From Utricularia gibba (lineage: Eukaryota > Streptophyta > Magnoliopsida > Lamiales > Lentibulariaceae), in the NCBI GenBank assembly GCA_002189035.1, contig NEEC01000030.1:186001-250000 (forward strand): a stretch of DNA of 64,000 nt, given 5' to 3'. Under the pieces are notes generated by a model, which saw only the letters and a program-made list of their open reading frames with translations, was not told the origin of the DNA and made no database searches. The position numbers and the translations under genes are program-made. Shown here piece by piece: positions 21,121-33,245 of this stretch. Positions within the stretch are counted from its first letter, which is position 1. Each line of letters opens with the position of its first letter.

Positions 21121-21604
21121 ATGTGTAGTACTATCCACATTGTCAACATCTCCATTAGGATATGCACCTATTGATTTTTGCAAACATTCTAGCTTCTATG
21201 CAACCATGTGCAATAGGTTTTTCTGTATTTTGTATCTCTTATTATAACCGCACATGCGATTATCAATAAACTATACAATGAACACATTGGCGGCTACTTT
21301 ACATGAACTACTTTAACACCTTTGAGATGAAGTCCATTGGGACAATGCTTCCATCTTGTTAATGCGATTATCACTTTGGATGACATCTAATGACTCAAGC
21401 ACATAAAATCCTAGACCATCATGCACAACATTCCTCATATATAGTGGGCCCCCTCTAATGCTAGATATGATGAAGCATTATAGGAAGAATTAATGAAATA
21501 ATTAAATGATTTCTTGTACATATGAGAAAAACAAAGGGTACAAGAAAGACAAAAGGAATGAAGAAAGAGGATGCAGAGGGAATTGAAGACTACTCACTTT
21601 TTTT
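21121..21604. other. short unassigned interval between Athila-1 and hAT
   Basis: AT-rich, no supported coding content. It ends in a run of seven T that is repeated after the hAT right end and may be that element's target duplication. Confidence 0.4.
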
Positions 21605-22004
21605 GCTACAAAGCACGTATATGTGTACTTAATGCTTTTGACCTATTGTGTACGTACTTGATACACGGGTACATGGATACATTCTGATACTATGATATTA
21701 ATAAAAAAATTAAAAAATATATTAAATGGTTTTATTATTTCGGAAAGTGCCTTCAAGGACAACTCCCATACAATTCTTGTGAGAGCTAGATAAGCATGTA
21801 CGGTAAGCACACAATGAAAGGGCTTTACAAACAGCATTACACTTCTTCACTCATGTGATATTGATGGATCAGGCTTTCGCCCATTGGAATAGACTTCTAA
21901 TTTTTGAATTAGTTAACCATTTTATTTAGAGTTTTGTTTTAGGGTTTTTAAGGAATGCATAGATTTGCTTCTTCATCATATCTATTATTTTTTTTTCAGA
22001 AATC

Positions 22005-25000
22005 ATGACTCAAGAGAATAGAGATTCAGATTTTATAAACTTGGAAGAAATTGCCATTGAATCTGGAAAAAATATTGATGACAATGATGATGATAACTCG
22101 CCTTTATGGGCATACGTTGAAAGAGAAAAGAAGGAAGGGGATAAAGGTGGAAATTTCACCGTGAAGTGTTATTTGTGCTCTAAGGTTTTTCACAGGATCA
22201 TATTCTAGAGTAAAAGCACATTTGATGAAGTTACCTTGCAATGGGGTTTCTATTTGAAAAAAAATTATGGGACCACTAATTGAAGAACTGCAAAAGATGG
22301 ATAAAGAAGCTGTAAAAAATAGGCAAACACCCAGAACTAGTACAATGGAAATTGTTAGTAGCTCGCCTACAACTGAAGCCTCTTTTAATTTGTATTGATC
22401 ACCATCTAGTTCCTTGAGAGGACATAAAAGAAAGACATCCACACAGTTGAGGATAGATGATAGTTTTAATATAATGATATTAAATGCAAAGTAATTGGAT
22501 GTCATTATTGTCGGAATGTTTTACTCAATAGGTCTTCTATTTCATCTTGCAAGGAATCTGTACTATGTTAAGGCTTTTTCTATTGCAACATCAAGAACAA
22601 TTCCAGATGAACTATATCTTTCTTAAAATAAGATTATTTTATATTATATATTTTTTATGATATTCATCTTTTGAATTGTAGGTTACAAGCCACCTGGATA
22701 TAATAAGTTGAGGACTACTTTTTAAAAAAAAAAATGAAAGCGCACATATTGAGAAAGCATTAGCCACTACACAAAACACTTGGAACTCTTTAGGAGTAAC
22801 CTTGACATTGGATGGATCCCCAAGGCCTTTGATAAATTTTCTAGCTTTGAATGAGGGTTGAGCAATGTTCATTAAAGCTATACATTGTGAATCAAAATTC
22901 AAGAATAGTGCGTATGCTGCTTCATTAATTGAAGATACTATTAAACAAATTGGCTCATCAAGGGTAATACAAGTTGTTACGGACAATACAAAGGTGTGTA
23001 GAGCTGCTGGTCGAATTATTGAGACAAAATATCCTAAGGTTTTTTTTATTTTATTAATTATTATTTGATTTTGTTGTGCGTCATTTTATCAACAAATTTT
23101 AAATATGTAAAACGTAAAACACAAAAGAGTGTAGTACGAGTATCGATCTTAAGGAGTTGAGTTTTGCGAAGAGTGTTTTGTTGAAAACTTTCACAAATTG
23201 TCATGGATTTACAAAAGGGGTTTTTGAAGTACAAGAAATAAAGATACAACCTAAGTAACAAACCTTGACTAAAGATTGCAGTTCATGGGAACGAACTGCA
23301 AGGAATAGCCTACTATCCCTTACACTCTGATTGACAAGGAGGCATGGGAATAGGCTCATGTGATTCCCTCTTGGATGATTAAGAAGACGAGGATTGCCGT
23401 CGATTGCCTTCAAAACTGAATTGTGCGCGTGTGCCCAACTATTGCCAATGATCAGTAGCGAGTACGAGGTCACTACTCGTCCACTGTCACAGTACCTCGG
23501 TCACAATCAATTTGCTACTTCCCTCGAACTGGTAGGGTTGGTCTGCTACTCATGGACCGTGACTAAGAGTCGTTACAGAAAGACTGCAACAAGACGCGTG
23601 GAAGTATGCAAAATCCGGAGTGAATTAGTGAAGAACCATGTTTAACGCTCAAGAATTGGAAGGAAACTTCATCTACTCCCAAGATCTAAGAGAGTTTAGC
23701 CACAAAGGGCCATGAAAACAACAACGAAAATGAAAGCTAAGTGTTCTTCCTCCTTGGAGGAGAGGAAGAGCCCAAAAGTTCTAAATGTGAAAAGTAAGTG
23801 TCAAAAGTCCCAAAATAAGTGTTCCAAGTTGCTTTTATCTCACTCCCATGTACATTAACTCCTTCTGGTCCTCTTCTCATCATTCCTTCTGTCTTGCGTG
23901 CACCACCACCTTTCCCTTGCGTGCAAGTTAATGCCCAATCATTTCTGCAGATTTTCAAATGCCGTAAGTCAGGGGCCTTGACTAGTGTTAGTCTTTCGCT
24001 CACAATTGTTCCAAGTTGCGAGCAAGGCACGAAAAGTCAGAGTCTGACCTCCTGCAACACTCCATACTGCCTCCTGATAAAGAAAATATATACAAAATAG
24101 AAAAATAGGATTTTTTTAAGAAAATCAATTACTTATCAATATAATTCCTAAATTGGGTGACTTAACATTAGATTAACATATAATAATACCTAAATATAAA
24201 CTAGAAAATGACACTTAACAGATTTGATGATTTGTTTTAATATTTTTTACTTTTGTTTTTTAAATTATTTATATTCGTTTTCCTTTTTACATCTTTTAAA
24301 CTCCTTGTATTGTGCACACTTTAAATCTTGTTCTCAAAGATATTTGTGTACCAAAAAAAAAAGGATCCAATCAATTATGATGCATGCAAATGGATTTCTG
24401 ATATCACAAATAGAATGATGATGATTAAGAGTTTTATTACTAATCATCGCATGTGGTTGTTCTTATTCAAGAAATATTCAAAGCTTAAGCTTTTGAATGT
24501 TGGTGAAACAAGGTTTGCCTTGGTTGTAATTGTGATTAGAAGATTTGTTTGGCTTAAAAAAGAGCTGAAGGCTTTGGTGATTAGTGAGAATTAGTATGAG
24601 TATCAAAATGATAATGCTGCAAAAGCTAAAGAAGTGGGAGAAGTTTTGTTGAGTTATTCTTTTTGGGATTCTATTGAGTATATACTCTTTCACAAATCCT
24701 ATTTATGAGATATTGAGATTATGTGATACAAATGAAGCAAGTTTACGTCTAGTTATTGGGATGTGGGACTCCATTTGTATGAAAGTTAAAGAAGCAATAT
24801 ACACTTATGAGCAAAAGCATTCAGATGAGGAAAGTTCTTTTTGGCGTGTTGTGGAGTTGGTGCTATTAGAAAGAGGAGGTGATAGTTTGATAGCATTGCA
24901 TGCATTGGCTCACACTTTGAATCCAATTATGCTTTGGATATTCAAATTTATATTTAATAGATATGTTCAAAGTTGTTTAAAAATTAATGACAACTTTGTT

Positions 25001-25610
25001 TGATATTATGATTATTTTTTTATAGAGTTTATACAGAAGAATGGAAGAATGAGCATCCTTATTTTCCAGATGTTGCAAAAGATAAAGACTTAACAGGTTC
25101 AAGACGAGAATTTTGTTGAGCATTATTTCCCAACGCAAGAAAAATGATTGGATGCATATGGTGAGATTGCTAACTTTGTGGCGTGCTTATCTGATTTTGG
25201 TACCACTGATGCCATGGCTGGAAGGTTAAAGATGAAAGCAATTGTGTGGTGGGTTACTTTTTGGATAGAAAGACCTATCATTCAAGCCTTAGCAATGAAA
25301 ATATTTGGTCATGTTTCATCTTCTTTTGCTTGTGAGAGAAACTGGAATACCTACTACAAGTTCATACATTCAGCAAAAAGACACAAATTAGCAGATGAAA
25401 GAGCTAAAGATCTTGTGTTTATTCACAGTAATTGGCATCTTCTATCAAGATTTTTCAGATAAAAATCATGTTGGTGAGAGTAAATTATGGGATATTATGG
25501 GAGATGTATTTGAAGTAGGTAATGTTGGCATTTTGGAGAATGCAACTCTTTAATTGGATGAACCTGAATTTGAAATGGAGGAATTGGAATTGAATGTTCA
25601 AGAGATATGA
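22005..25610 (+). pseudogene. hAT transposase (BED finger to hAT dimerisation domain)
   Basis: First piece (22,005-22,210): SPLWAYVEREK then VKCYLCSKVF, a BED zinc finger, continuing in another frame with SYSRVKAHLM, its His part. Middle (22,780-23,040): GVTLTLDG, RPLINFLAL, FIKAIHCES and VIQVVTDNTKVCRAAG, a DUF659/RNase H-like segment with its Asp. After W2 (24,290 on): VHTLN-like start, SFITNHRMWLFLFKKY, LLNVGETRFA and MVIS-like end, then FWDSIEYILSFTNPIYEILR. C-terminus (25,148-25,462): GHVSSSFACERNWNTYYKFIH and AKDLVFIHSN, the hATC dimerisation signature (usually SSSACERNWS). At least eight stops and several frame changes; a dead gene. The order and motifs are those of plant BED-type hAT transposases. 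Confidence 0.85.
23072..24220 (+). repeat. W2: solo LTR of family W (TSD GATTT)
   Basis: A 1,149-bp LTR with termini TGTTGTGCG and ACACTTAACA, flanked by identical GATTT (23,067-23,071 and 24,221-24,225). It splits the hAT transposase between the VTDN and VHTLN blocks. No W internal region is present. Confidence 0.92.
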
Positions 25611-25872
25611 GTGGGTATTGAAGGAGTTGATCTGAAAAAAACCATTATAACTTTGTTATGTATTTGATCATTTTAAGGTTGTCTTTGAATTAAGTATGTT
25701 TTAATTATTGATATTTTTGTAAGATTTTTTTTTGTATTAATAAAAAAATTAATGTTAAATAAACGTATCTAAGTCGTATCCTAATATGATACTTTTAAAT
25801 TTTTCGTATTCCTATCTTCGTATCGGTATCCATACTAATACGCACCCATATCCATGCTTTGTAGCTTTTTTT

Positions 25873-27444
25873 CAAATTGGAATACTTTTAGGTAGTATCT
25901 TTTGTTCTTCCACTCCATTTGAATGAGGAAGAAGTCATACTTTCACTTGAGCTTTATTTGTATTTTTTGATGGTCATATGTGGCTAGATATTTAGTTTAT
26001 AGGAATTGATGAAGTCTCTTTCAATATCATAAGTATAAAATCTTGGTTGTTCATTGGATTTTTTTCGGATTTTGTATAACTCCACACACATGTTGTAGTC
26101 TTTCTATAGTATCTTTTAATCATGATTCATGAGTAAGTAACCATTGCTTGCAGATTTTGATCTGGAGTAGAATGAAGAGCACTGCCTCATTCTCTTCTAG
26201 TTTGAGAGAAATAGCAAAATTTTTTTGATTGAGATACTTTTTTCAAGAAGGAAAAGTGATGTCATACCCAAGCTATTGGTCATGGCTAATAGTGGGCACA
26301 TATGCAGAATTCTATTTTCAGAACAATTGATCACAATCCTGTTGTTTTCTCAAATGTCCAAGGAGGAGTAACATGAGATGAATTCCACGACAAGGGGAGA
26401 CAAAGAATAAAATACATTCTCCTCCTAGAAACATCTTCCCTTAGTCAAGGTCCTACATGTAAGTTTTATTTCCTATTTTCTATCTTTCAACCTTTCTTAA
26501 AAAATGACAGTTACCATTTTTCCAACTTCTTATGATCAACACTAGTAATACATTTAATTGTGTCTTACATTTTTCTATTTAAAATTTGTTGAGTAAGCAA
26601 TATGCAATAATATAAAAAATTATTCATTTTCCCAATTATCGTGATTGCCATTGTTGCTAACAGCCGATGAATGGGCATGTGCACATATGTTTGGAACAAC
26701 ATAGTGAGGTAGCATATGGGTACTCCCACAGCATAGCATGTCACAAGGCACACATGTTGGGTATAGGTTTTCTTCTTTATAAAATTTATAAAAATTCGCA
26801 TTCGATTACATGATTCATTTTCATGCTCTTTTGAATCTATAACCACAAATAACTTATATGCATATATAGTTCATTAATATTTTAAATAATAGGATTTCCA
26901 ATTGAATATTAAACTAATGTATTTAAGTTTAGATCCAATTTTTGTATACTTTATGTTATAAATGTAATTAGTTATTTTTATTTAACGAAATACAATTCTA
27001 TATTGTATATAGTGCTATTTAGGAACTAAATACGTAAAATAAGATAAATTGATCAATGATTTTTCAGTAAAACTATTGGATAAATAACTTTTTTTTGTAG
27101 AGATCTATTTTCATAAAAATCTCAAGTGTGGTGATTCAAGTCAAATCATTCGAAGTTGAAAATGTATTAGAAAACAAGATTGCTAAAATCAAGAAAACTT
27201 CTCTAGATTATGATGTGCTTCTCATAATTTCACCTAGGAGCAACAAAAGGCATACTGCATCTTCACTCAATAGGAGGTTCAAAATTCTACGATGGGAAAA
27301 TAAAATCCTAATAAATTATACTAAATCAAAAACTCAGTGCATCCATCTCTAATTTTGTATTAGCCATTTGAATGAACTATCCTTTGACATCATTTTACTA
27401 TGTAGGAGTTTACGTTGTTGAAGTAATCGAGATAAGGAAACTGA
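25873..27444. other. degenerate W-type LTR on the minus strand, then unassigned
   Basis: Read on the minus strand, about 26,280-25,880 follows the central part of W1 and W2: the AGAAAGACTRCAAC block, a CAAAATCCG block, AACCAAGAT-TT and the GAGACTTCATC block, with many differences. The rest, to 27,444, shows only short frames, including a 74-codon one at 27,128-27,352 rich in Lys and Ile with no recognised homolog; I do not call it a gene. Confidence 0.45.
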
Positions 27445-28440
27445 TGTGTGTCGTTTCCACAACAAATTCTAATATTTTAAAAACTCGTAAAACACAAAAG
27501 CATAGTACGGGTGTCAAACGTAGGGAGTTGTTTTTTAGTGAAAGGTGAAATTACACCAAATACAACTGTCACAATTTGTAATTGGCTTTGTAAGTAAAAG
27601 GTGCAAGAAATGTAAATGATGAAGCTTGAGTAAGGGGATAAGAGGGTTGTAAACAAACAACAAGAATAAACATAAGCGATGAACCTTAAATAAAGAAAAT
27701 GTTCCTGGGTGTTGAATCTTTCCCATTTATGTTTGTCACATCTTCACTCTTCTCTGATCTTCTTCAATACTCGATTATAGGAGTAAGTAATTGTCTACCC
27801 TCTCTTACACTCTCTTGCAAGAAGGCATGAAAATAGCTTGGTGTTGCTCCTCCTTGGACGAACATGAAGATAAGAGGTCTTGCCAACGTACCCTCACGGT
27901 TGAATTGTGCGCGTATGCCCGAGTGTTACCAATGACCCAATGAGTCCAAATACGAGGTCACTATCTATCCATGGATCCTGAGATACGGCGACAAACAAAA
28001 CGTTGTCTCCCTCCTACCAAAAGGGCATGAGTTCGTGCTCTCCACCTTGCTCATCTTCAAAACTTGCAAGTAGTGATAAGCTAACCATGAATCTTGAATA
28101 AGAGAACTGTTACAAAAAGACTGTAACATAGCCGCCCGAAGACATATGAAACCCAATCAAATTCAATGAAGAGATGAAGATAAACTAACAAAACATAGAT
28201 CTGGGAGTGTCCTAACCTAGAAATGGAAGTTTCTAGCTGCGAACGTCCATACAAACTACAAAAACGAAAACAAGGTTCTAGAGAGAAGCTAGAGGAATAT
28301 CCTCTAGAGAGATAAACAAAAGTCTAAACAAAACTATCCAAAAGTGAATTCTAAATGTTGGAACAAAACTAAACTTCAATGAGAGTCTGAGTTTTCTTGT
28401 CCCCTTGGTTCTGTTGTGAATTGGCATCCTTCTTTTTTTT
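27445..28440 (+). repeat. W3: family W LTR, diverged, 3' end missing
   Basis: Starts TGTGTGTCGTTTCCACAACA and shares with W1 and W2 the AAACACAAAAGCATAGTACG block, the GTTTTGTAAGT-like and AGGCATGAAAATAGC blocks, the GAATTGTGCGCGTRTGCCC block and the ACTGTAACA region. It fades near a poly-T run at about 28,440; the AACTTAACA end is not found. Confidence 0.6.
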
Positions 28441-28625
28441 TTTTTGAACATGAGGTGTCATTGGGCCGTGGATATACAACAAAAACATGAGAGCAATCCT
28501 AAACATGTCTCATCCCTAATGCATATCATAAAAGCAAGAAATTCGGTGTATGGAAAAATCTAGAAGGTTTCCTAGCAGCTAGATAAGTCTAAGCACCCTA
28601 ATCATGGATGAGTCATAAGGAATAC

Positions 28626-30225
28626 CTAGGCATGGATGTGTTTGTCAAGGGATGTAGGGGCAGTCGCTAGAGGAACTTCAGATGAGTCGCCATATGGATC
28701 TACAATGGTGTGCGGCATCACGGTGGTCTTACTCTTGGTTCCCGCTTGGACAAAAACAACACGTTCTCCAGCCTCCTTTAGGTAGCTGCACTGAAAAAGG
28801 TCAACCAAATCTAGGTACTGGAAATGAGCATCTACCTTGGGTGTGTTGGCTATGAGATCCACGTTGAGGTGCATCGTGAGCTTAGTGATGAGGGATGCGA
28901 ATGGAAGCACTCATTCACTAAGCGATGCCACACAATTCATGTGCGTGGCAATCCACCAGCCAAGGTTGATCGAGATCTTCTTCATCATGGCCCAAAAGAA
29001 GAACACTACCACTTTGGAGAGCACACTGGTGCTCTAGCGAGTGGCAGAATAGCATCCTCCGAGATACATGTTCAAAAATAACAACGCAGGGGCCCTCAAA
29101 TGATGGGCCTTGAGTTTGGAACTTAGGAAAGGTGGTTCACACACAGACATGGAACCATAAGCAGAATGAACATCAAAAGATGGCAGATAGTCACAACATG
29201 ATTGCAAATAATGAGCAGAAGTCAATTCATCCTCAGACACAAAATCAAGAGCAACATTAAAATCATTCACAGAAAGTTAAAAATCCTTCCCACCTAACCG
29301 AAAAGAAATGAGAGGTTCTGCAATAGGGTTCCCTTCCACACCATAAAAAAAAAGTAGCATAGAACGCAAAAACTATTTTCGAAAAACAAGAAGTTCAACT
29401 TCTGAAAAACGATGCCATTCATGTGAAAATTCAAACATACAGTTAATATCATATGTCAGATTCAAATGTACTAACGTAGGAGCATGTAGACGAAAGGCAA
29501 ATAAAATGCGGTGACTAGTTATAGCATTGAAAATGGCCTGAGATTTCTTTTGGGGAAACCTGACAGTGTACTAGATTTGAGTCCAGGCAGGAGATTCCAG
29601 TCAAGAACGATCTCTCCAGAACTTTTGACACCCATGTTGTCCTTTGCCACGCTGCCTACTGGAATGTTAGTGGAATGTTGTCCTTTTGACACCCATATTG
29701 ATGGCCTACTCCCCATCTTGGAATGTTAGTGGTGGTCCTTCATTAGTGGCTCCCTTTATTTCTACAATCCATAAATCCACTTCAAAATCAATGTTATCAT
29801 CCTCACCTTCTCCTTCCAAATGGGGTGAGTGTCTGCGTTCAGTAGCTGGTGGGCTGGCTGCCTCTTCTACTTCAATTTCCTCTTCTTCCTCCCCCAAGTC
29901 ATCCAATTGGAAATCTTCATCAGAGCTATCGGTATGAGCTTTGGTAGCAACAGCAACTTGCTCCAGTGTGTCATTTGCAATAGGGTATGGTGTGGCCTCT
30001 TTTTCTGGGGTTGCATCCTGCATTTCTTGGGTTGCTTGAAGTGCCTCGTCCTTCCATGGGAGGTACAAATCAGGAGGATGTTTGGCTAAAGGGGCTGGAG
30101 AAAATAGCGGAGAAATCTCCCAAGCGGAAGTTTTCAGTGAAGGCATAGATTGATGTTTGTGAGGCCTTGGCGAGGGTGAAGTAGAACGGCGTCGGTTCCT
30201 CCGTGATGGACCTTCAGTGGTGGCC
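28626..30225 (-). pseudogene. Athila-2 env-position open frame, broken
   Basis: Three open pieces: 30,146-29,706 (proline and Glu-rich, with a RRNRRRSTSPSPRPHKHQS lead-in just upstream and a long acidic EEEEEIEVEEA stretch), 29,270-29,034 (KAHHLRAPALLFLNMYLGG) and 28,910-28,626 (LPFASLITKLTMHLNVDLI). The latter two match the LP-F-SLIT and LNMRL-type motifs I know from the plant 'putative transposon protein' region downstream of Athila pol. No convincing transmembrane segment is seen. Confidence 0.6.
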
Positions 30226-30649
30226 TTGCGTCACCCAGCTATGCAAAGTTTCCTAACAGAAGTGCAAAGAGATGAAGCAGAGGAAGAAGGTAGAATGAGA
30301 GTTTACAGAAGTGAAGGAATGTCTTACAAAAGAGTGGGGAAAGTGGGTTAGTGGTGGAAGTAGTGGTGTGAATGGGGAAATGGGAAGTTGTGGTGAGAGA
30401 AGAGTTCCAAGAATGATAATCATGAGGGGAAAAGAAAGTAAAATAATCAATCTCTCTCGGTAATGATGTGTGGGATAGTGTGTAATCCCAACAGAATCTT
30501 GGGGAACCTGAACGTCAAAAAAAAGTAAAAGAGGAAAGAGAAAATTAACTCTCGGGTTGTCTCCTGTGCAATGCCAAATTAAAGTCGTTGGCCGACTTGG
30601 TACACTACTAATGGTCCTCAAGTAAGAGCAAACAGCAGACTATTTGCGG
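30226..30649. other. Athila-2 non-coding spacer
   Basis: Between the post-pol frame and integrase C-terminus. A 122-codon minus-strand frame (30,253-30,621) is composed of low-complexity Pro/Leu/Ser/Phe and is not supported. Confidence 0.45.
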
Positions 30650-31745
30650 CTCAAAGTTCTCATAATATGGTTTCAACATATGGCCATTGACCTTGAAATA
30701 TTTCCCTGTCTCATAAGAATGTATAACAACAGCAAATAAGGGAAAACATGTGAAACTTCATAGGTCCTTGTCATTTGGATCTCAGTTTTCTAGGAAAAAA
30801 TCTCAAAGTGGTATCATATAAAAGAACTTCCTAGCCAACTCGAAATTTCTTCTCATGTAACTTACTGTAATGGAAGTGTTTTACCTTCTCTTTTCTCATA
30901 CTTGATCACTAACCATGTTGCATGTTTTCATGACCCAGTATGCTTTGTGATGAATCTCTACTGAGAGATGGCAAGACTTGCCATAGATCATGCGAAAGGG
31001 AGACATTCCAATAGAATTTTTATAAGCGGTACGGTAGGCCCACAACTCATCTTCAACCTGAGACATTAGTCTCTTCTAATTGGATTCACTGTTCGTTCTA
31101 GAATGCATTTAATCTCCCGATTTGAGTTCTCAGCCTGCCCATTAGTCTGAGATGCCTACCTATAGAAAGAGAATGATGAACTCCGAATTTTGTTAGCATG
31201 GCCCTTATGACATGGTTCATGAAGTGGGTACCTCTATCCCAAATAAGAATCTTAAGATAACCAAACCTGGGAAAATGTGGGAAGTCAAGAAATAATTTAA
31301 TAGTTCTCATGTCATCTTTCTCACATGCCATGACTTCAACCCACTTAGAAACGTAATCAACAGCAAGAAGGATATAGGTCTTCCCCTTTGATGAAGGGAA
31401 AGGTCCCATGAAGTCAATACCTCAAGCATCAAAAATCTCGCAATGGTATGCATCTCGAAAAAGTGTGGGTCAATAGAAGCCAGCCTCTAGGACCTTGTTA
31501 GCTATGACCCTTGGACCAGAATGACCCTCACAAGGTAATTCATGACAATGAGTAAGATTCAAATTTACTTCACCTTAACGGATGCACTAATGAAGGATTT
31601 GGTAAGGTCCAATCTTCCACAGGTATGGGTCATCCCAAAAGTAGTGCATGTTGTCAATTCGCAACTCCTCCTTTTGATGATGTTGGAAGTCCTCTGGAAA
31701 ATGTCCTATTACAAGAAAATTCACAATGTTTGTGTATCAGAGACT
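30650..31745 (-). pseudogene. Athila-2 integrase
   Basis: The core frame 31,409-31,098 begins [23 protein letters not shown] and contains [12 protein letters not shown], giving the two Asp residues; the Glu region (normally NGQ-EVSNREIK) is garbled to LRTQIGRL. The zinc-binding part lies at 31,410-31,560 with THCHELPCEGHSGPR readable. The C-terminal block, including a SPFRMIYGK-like motif near 30,990 and the KxKFRWxGPF-like segment near 30,750, is present but with stops. Z4 begins right after the N-terminus (31,746). Confidence 0.8.
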
Positions 31746-33149
31746 TGATGACACACATTTTTCCTGAAATTCATAATATAAAATAGTTATATTTTATTAT
31801 GGTTTAGGTTAGATAAATGTGGTTTTTCATGTTTTAGTGGTGTTTATGTTAATCTTATGTGATTATGCTGAAAAGTGGACTAAATCCTTTGATTTAGTTC
31901 ACAACTTTTGTTACTCATGCTTCAGTAAGTTCAACAGGGAGATCAGCAGAAAAATCAGACTTGCAAGCATGTGAAACAAGTGAAAAAGGGTGCAAAATCC
32001 GGAGAAGGACAAAGAGCATTATTCTGCCGCCACCGCAGTCTGCAAGTTCAGGTTAGGAATAGTGCTGGCGGCCAGGAACAGTACTAGCAGTCAGAAATAG
32101 TGCAATGGAGTGAAGGAAAAGGGAAATTTATTTCGAAAAAGAGGGAGAGCGGGGATAGCCAGAGAGGAGACGCAAGGGGGCTTCTTCCCCAACACGAAAA
32201 ACACCAACCAGAAGGCGGAAAGAAGGCCTTCGTTGTCAAGAGCACCATCGGAGCGCAGTCCAGCGCTACTGTTCTGTGCTATGAACAGTAGCAACCAGGC
32301 GATAGAACAATCTTTATTTGCTTTCCATTTTCTGAACATTTTGAGTTTTTGCATTTGAGTTGTTTACAATGTTTCTGCCATTTTGGCCAACTTATATGAT
32401 TGAAATCGTGTATTATTTCCCAAGCATGAGTGGTTAAAGTCTTAGGGATGTCTTAAGGTGAAGTGGGGTGGTGTGTGCTTAAGGTTGATGATGAAATTTA
32501 TGTGTGTTCCTTAACTCTTGTTTCTAACAAACCATGGGTAGACCTAATGTGGGAAACAAGTAGTTTAACAAATTAGATGCTTGGTTTAGAGGTAGACCAA
32601 CAAACCAAGACGGAGCAGTCGGTGTTAGTCTAGGGTAGAATCAGTAGAACCAGGTAGACCTAGTTCTATATGCTTTGCATGCGGGTAGATCTAATTGCAA
32701 TGTTGGTTATGATTTTTGGGACTAGCTTAGCTGAAAATATGATGAATGACCTAGGTAAACTTAGGTTATTTGAAGTTGTGAGTGTAGGAACATGGTAAAT
32801 TAAATTAGGCATCTTAGCATAGCACTACCTACAGATCCTTAAGGCATCTTCGTGTTATTCTAAGTTAGAAATAGTACCTGTTACTTTTAGCGTTGAGACC
32901 TGATATTGCCTACCTACCTTGTTTACTGAACTTGTTTACCACTGTTAGTACGAGCTTAGACCAAGACTTACTGTTATTCCGAATTATGCATTTACTAAAA
33001 AACTTAACAAGCACAAGCTCTTCGTGATCGACCCCAATATCCACTATGCAAGTTTTCTAAATTTGTATTTTGTGTAGATTAGGGATTATAAATTAATTTA
33101 ATAACGAATTTTCTATTTTCGCAACGAAATTAGGAATTTTCGTTTATCA
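31746..33149 (+). repeat. Z4: solo Athila-type LTR, inverted relative to its host Athila-2
   Basis: A 1,404-bp LTR with ends TGATGACACAC and TTTCGTTTATCA on the plus strand, i.e. coding strand plus if oriented as in Athila-1. Flanks AGACT and GCACT agree at 3 of 5 positions, an aged TSD at best. Host reading frame text is integrase on one side (31,745 and lower) and HLSHITSGEA-type sequence on the other (33,150-33,245). It is most like the Athila-1 LTRs rather than Z2 and Z5. Confidence 0.85.
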
Positions 33150-33245
33150 GCACTTCCATCATGGATCATATATAAGTGATTGTCAAGGAAGTTGTCCTCA
33201 ATGGGGCTGGATGCTTCTCCAGAGGTGATGTGGCTAAGGTGATCT
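33150..33245 (-). pseudogene. Athila-2 RNase H/integrase junction piece between two LTRs
   Basis: Ninety-six bases of host coding sequence survive between Z4 and Y3. On the minus strand they read HLSHITSGEASSPIEDNFLD, the region after RNase H in Athila elements. Its right edge is the GATCT duplicated by Y3, and the text joins the VVD codons at 34,752 in phase. Confidence 0.75.

Larger units (their letters stand above)
21605..25865 (+). mobile_element. hAT-superfamily DNA transposon, decayed, with W2 inside
   Basis: Imperfect terminal inverted repeats are visible: GCTACAAAGCACGTATATGT at 21,605 and, on the opposite strand from 25,865, GCTACAAAGCATGGATATGG. T7 runs flank both ends (21,598-21,604 and 25,866-25,872), possibly part of a TSD, though hAT TSDs are 8 bp and this is low-complexity. 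The transposase between them reads left to right with BED finger, DUF659-like region and C-terminal hAT dimerisation domain. It is interrupted by many stops and by solo LTR W2. Confidence 0.75.

Noticed and set aside
21121-21604. Possible promoter or RNA gene between Athila-1 and hAT
   Set aside because: No box motifs, cloverleaf or open frame could be supported by eye.
28824-29081. 85-codon plus-strand frame overlapping the Athila-2 post-pol region
   Set aside because: It is the antisense shadow of minus-strand motifs that fit Athila (SLIT and LFLNM blocks).
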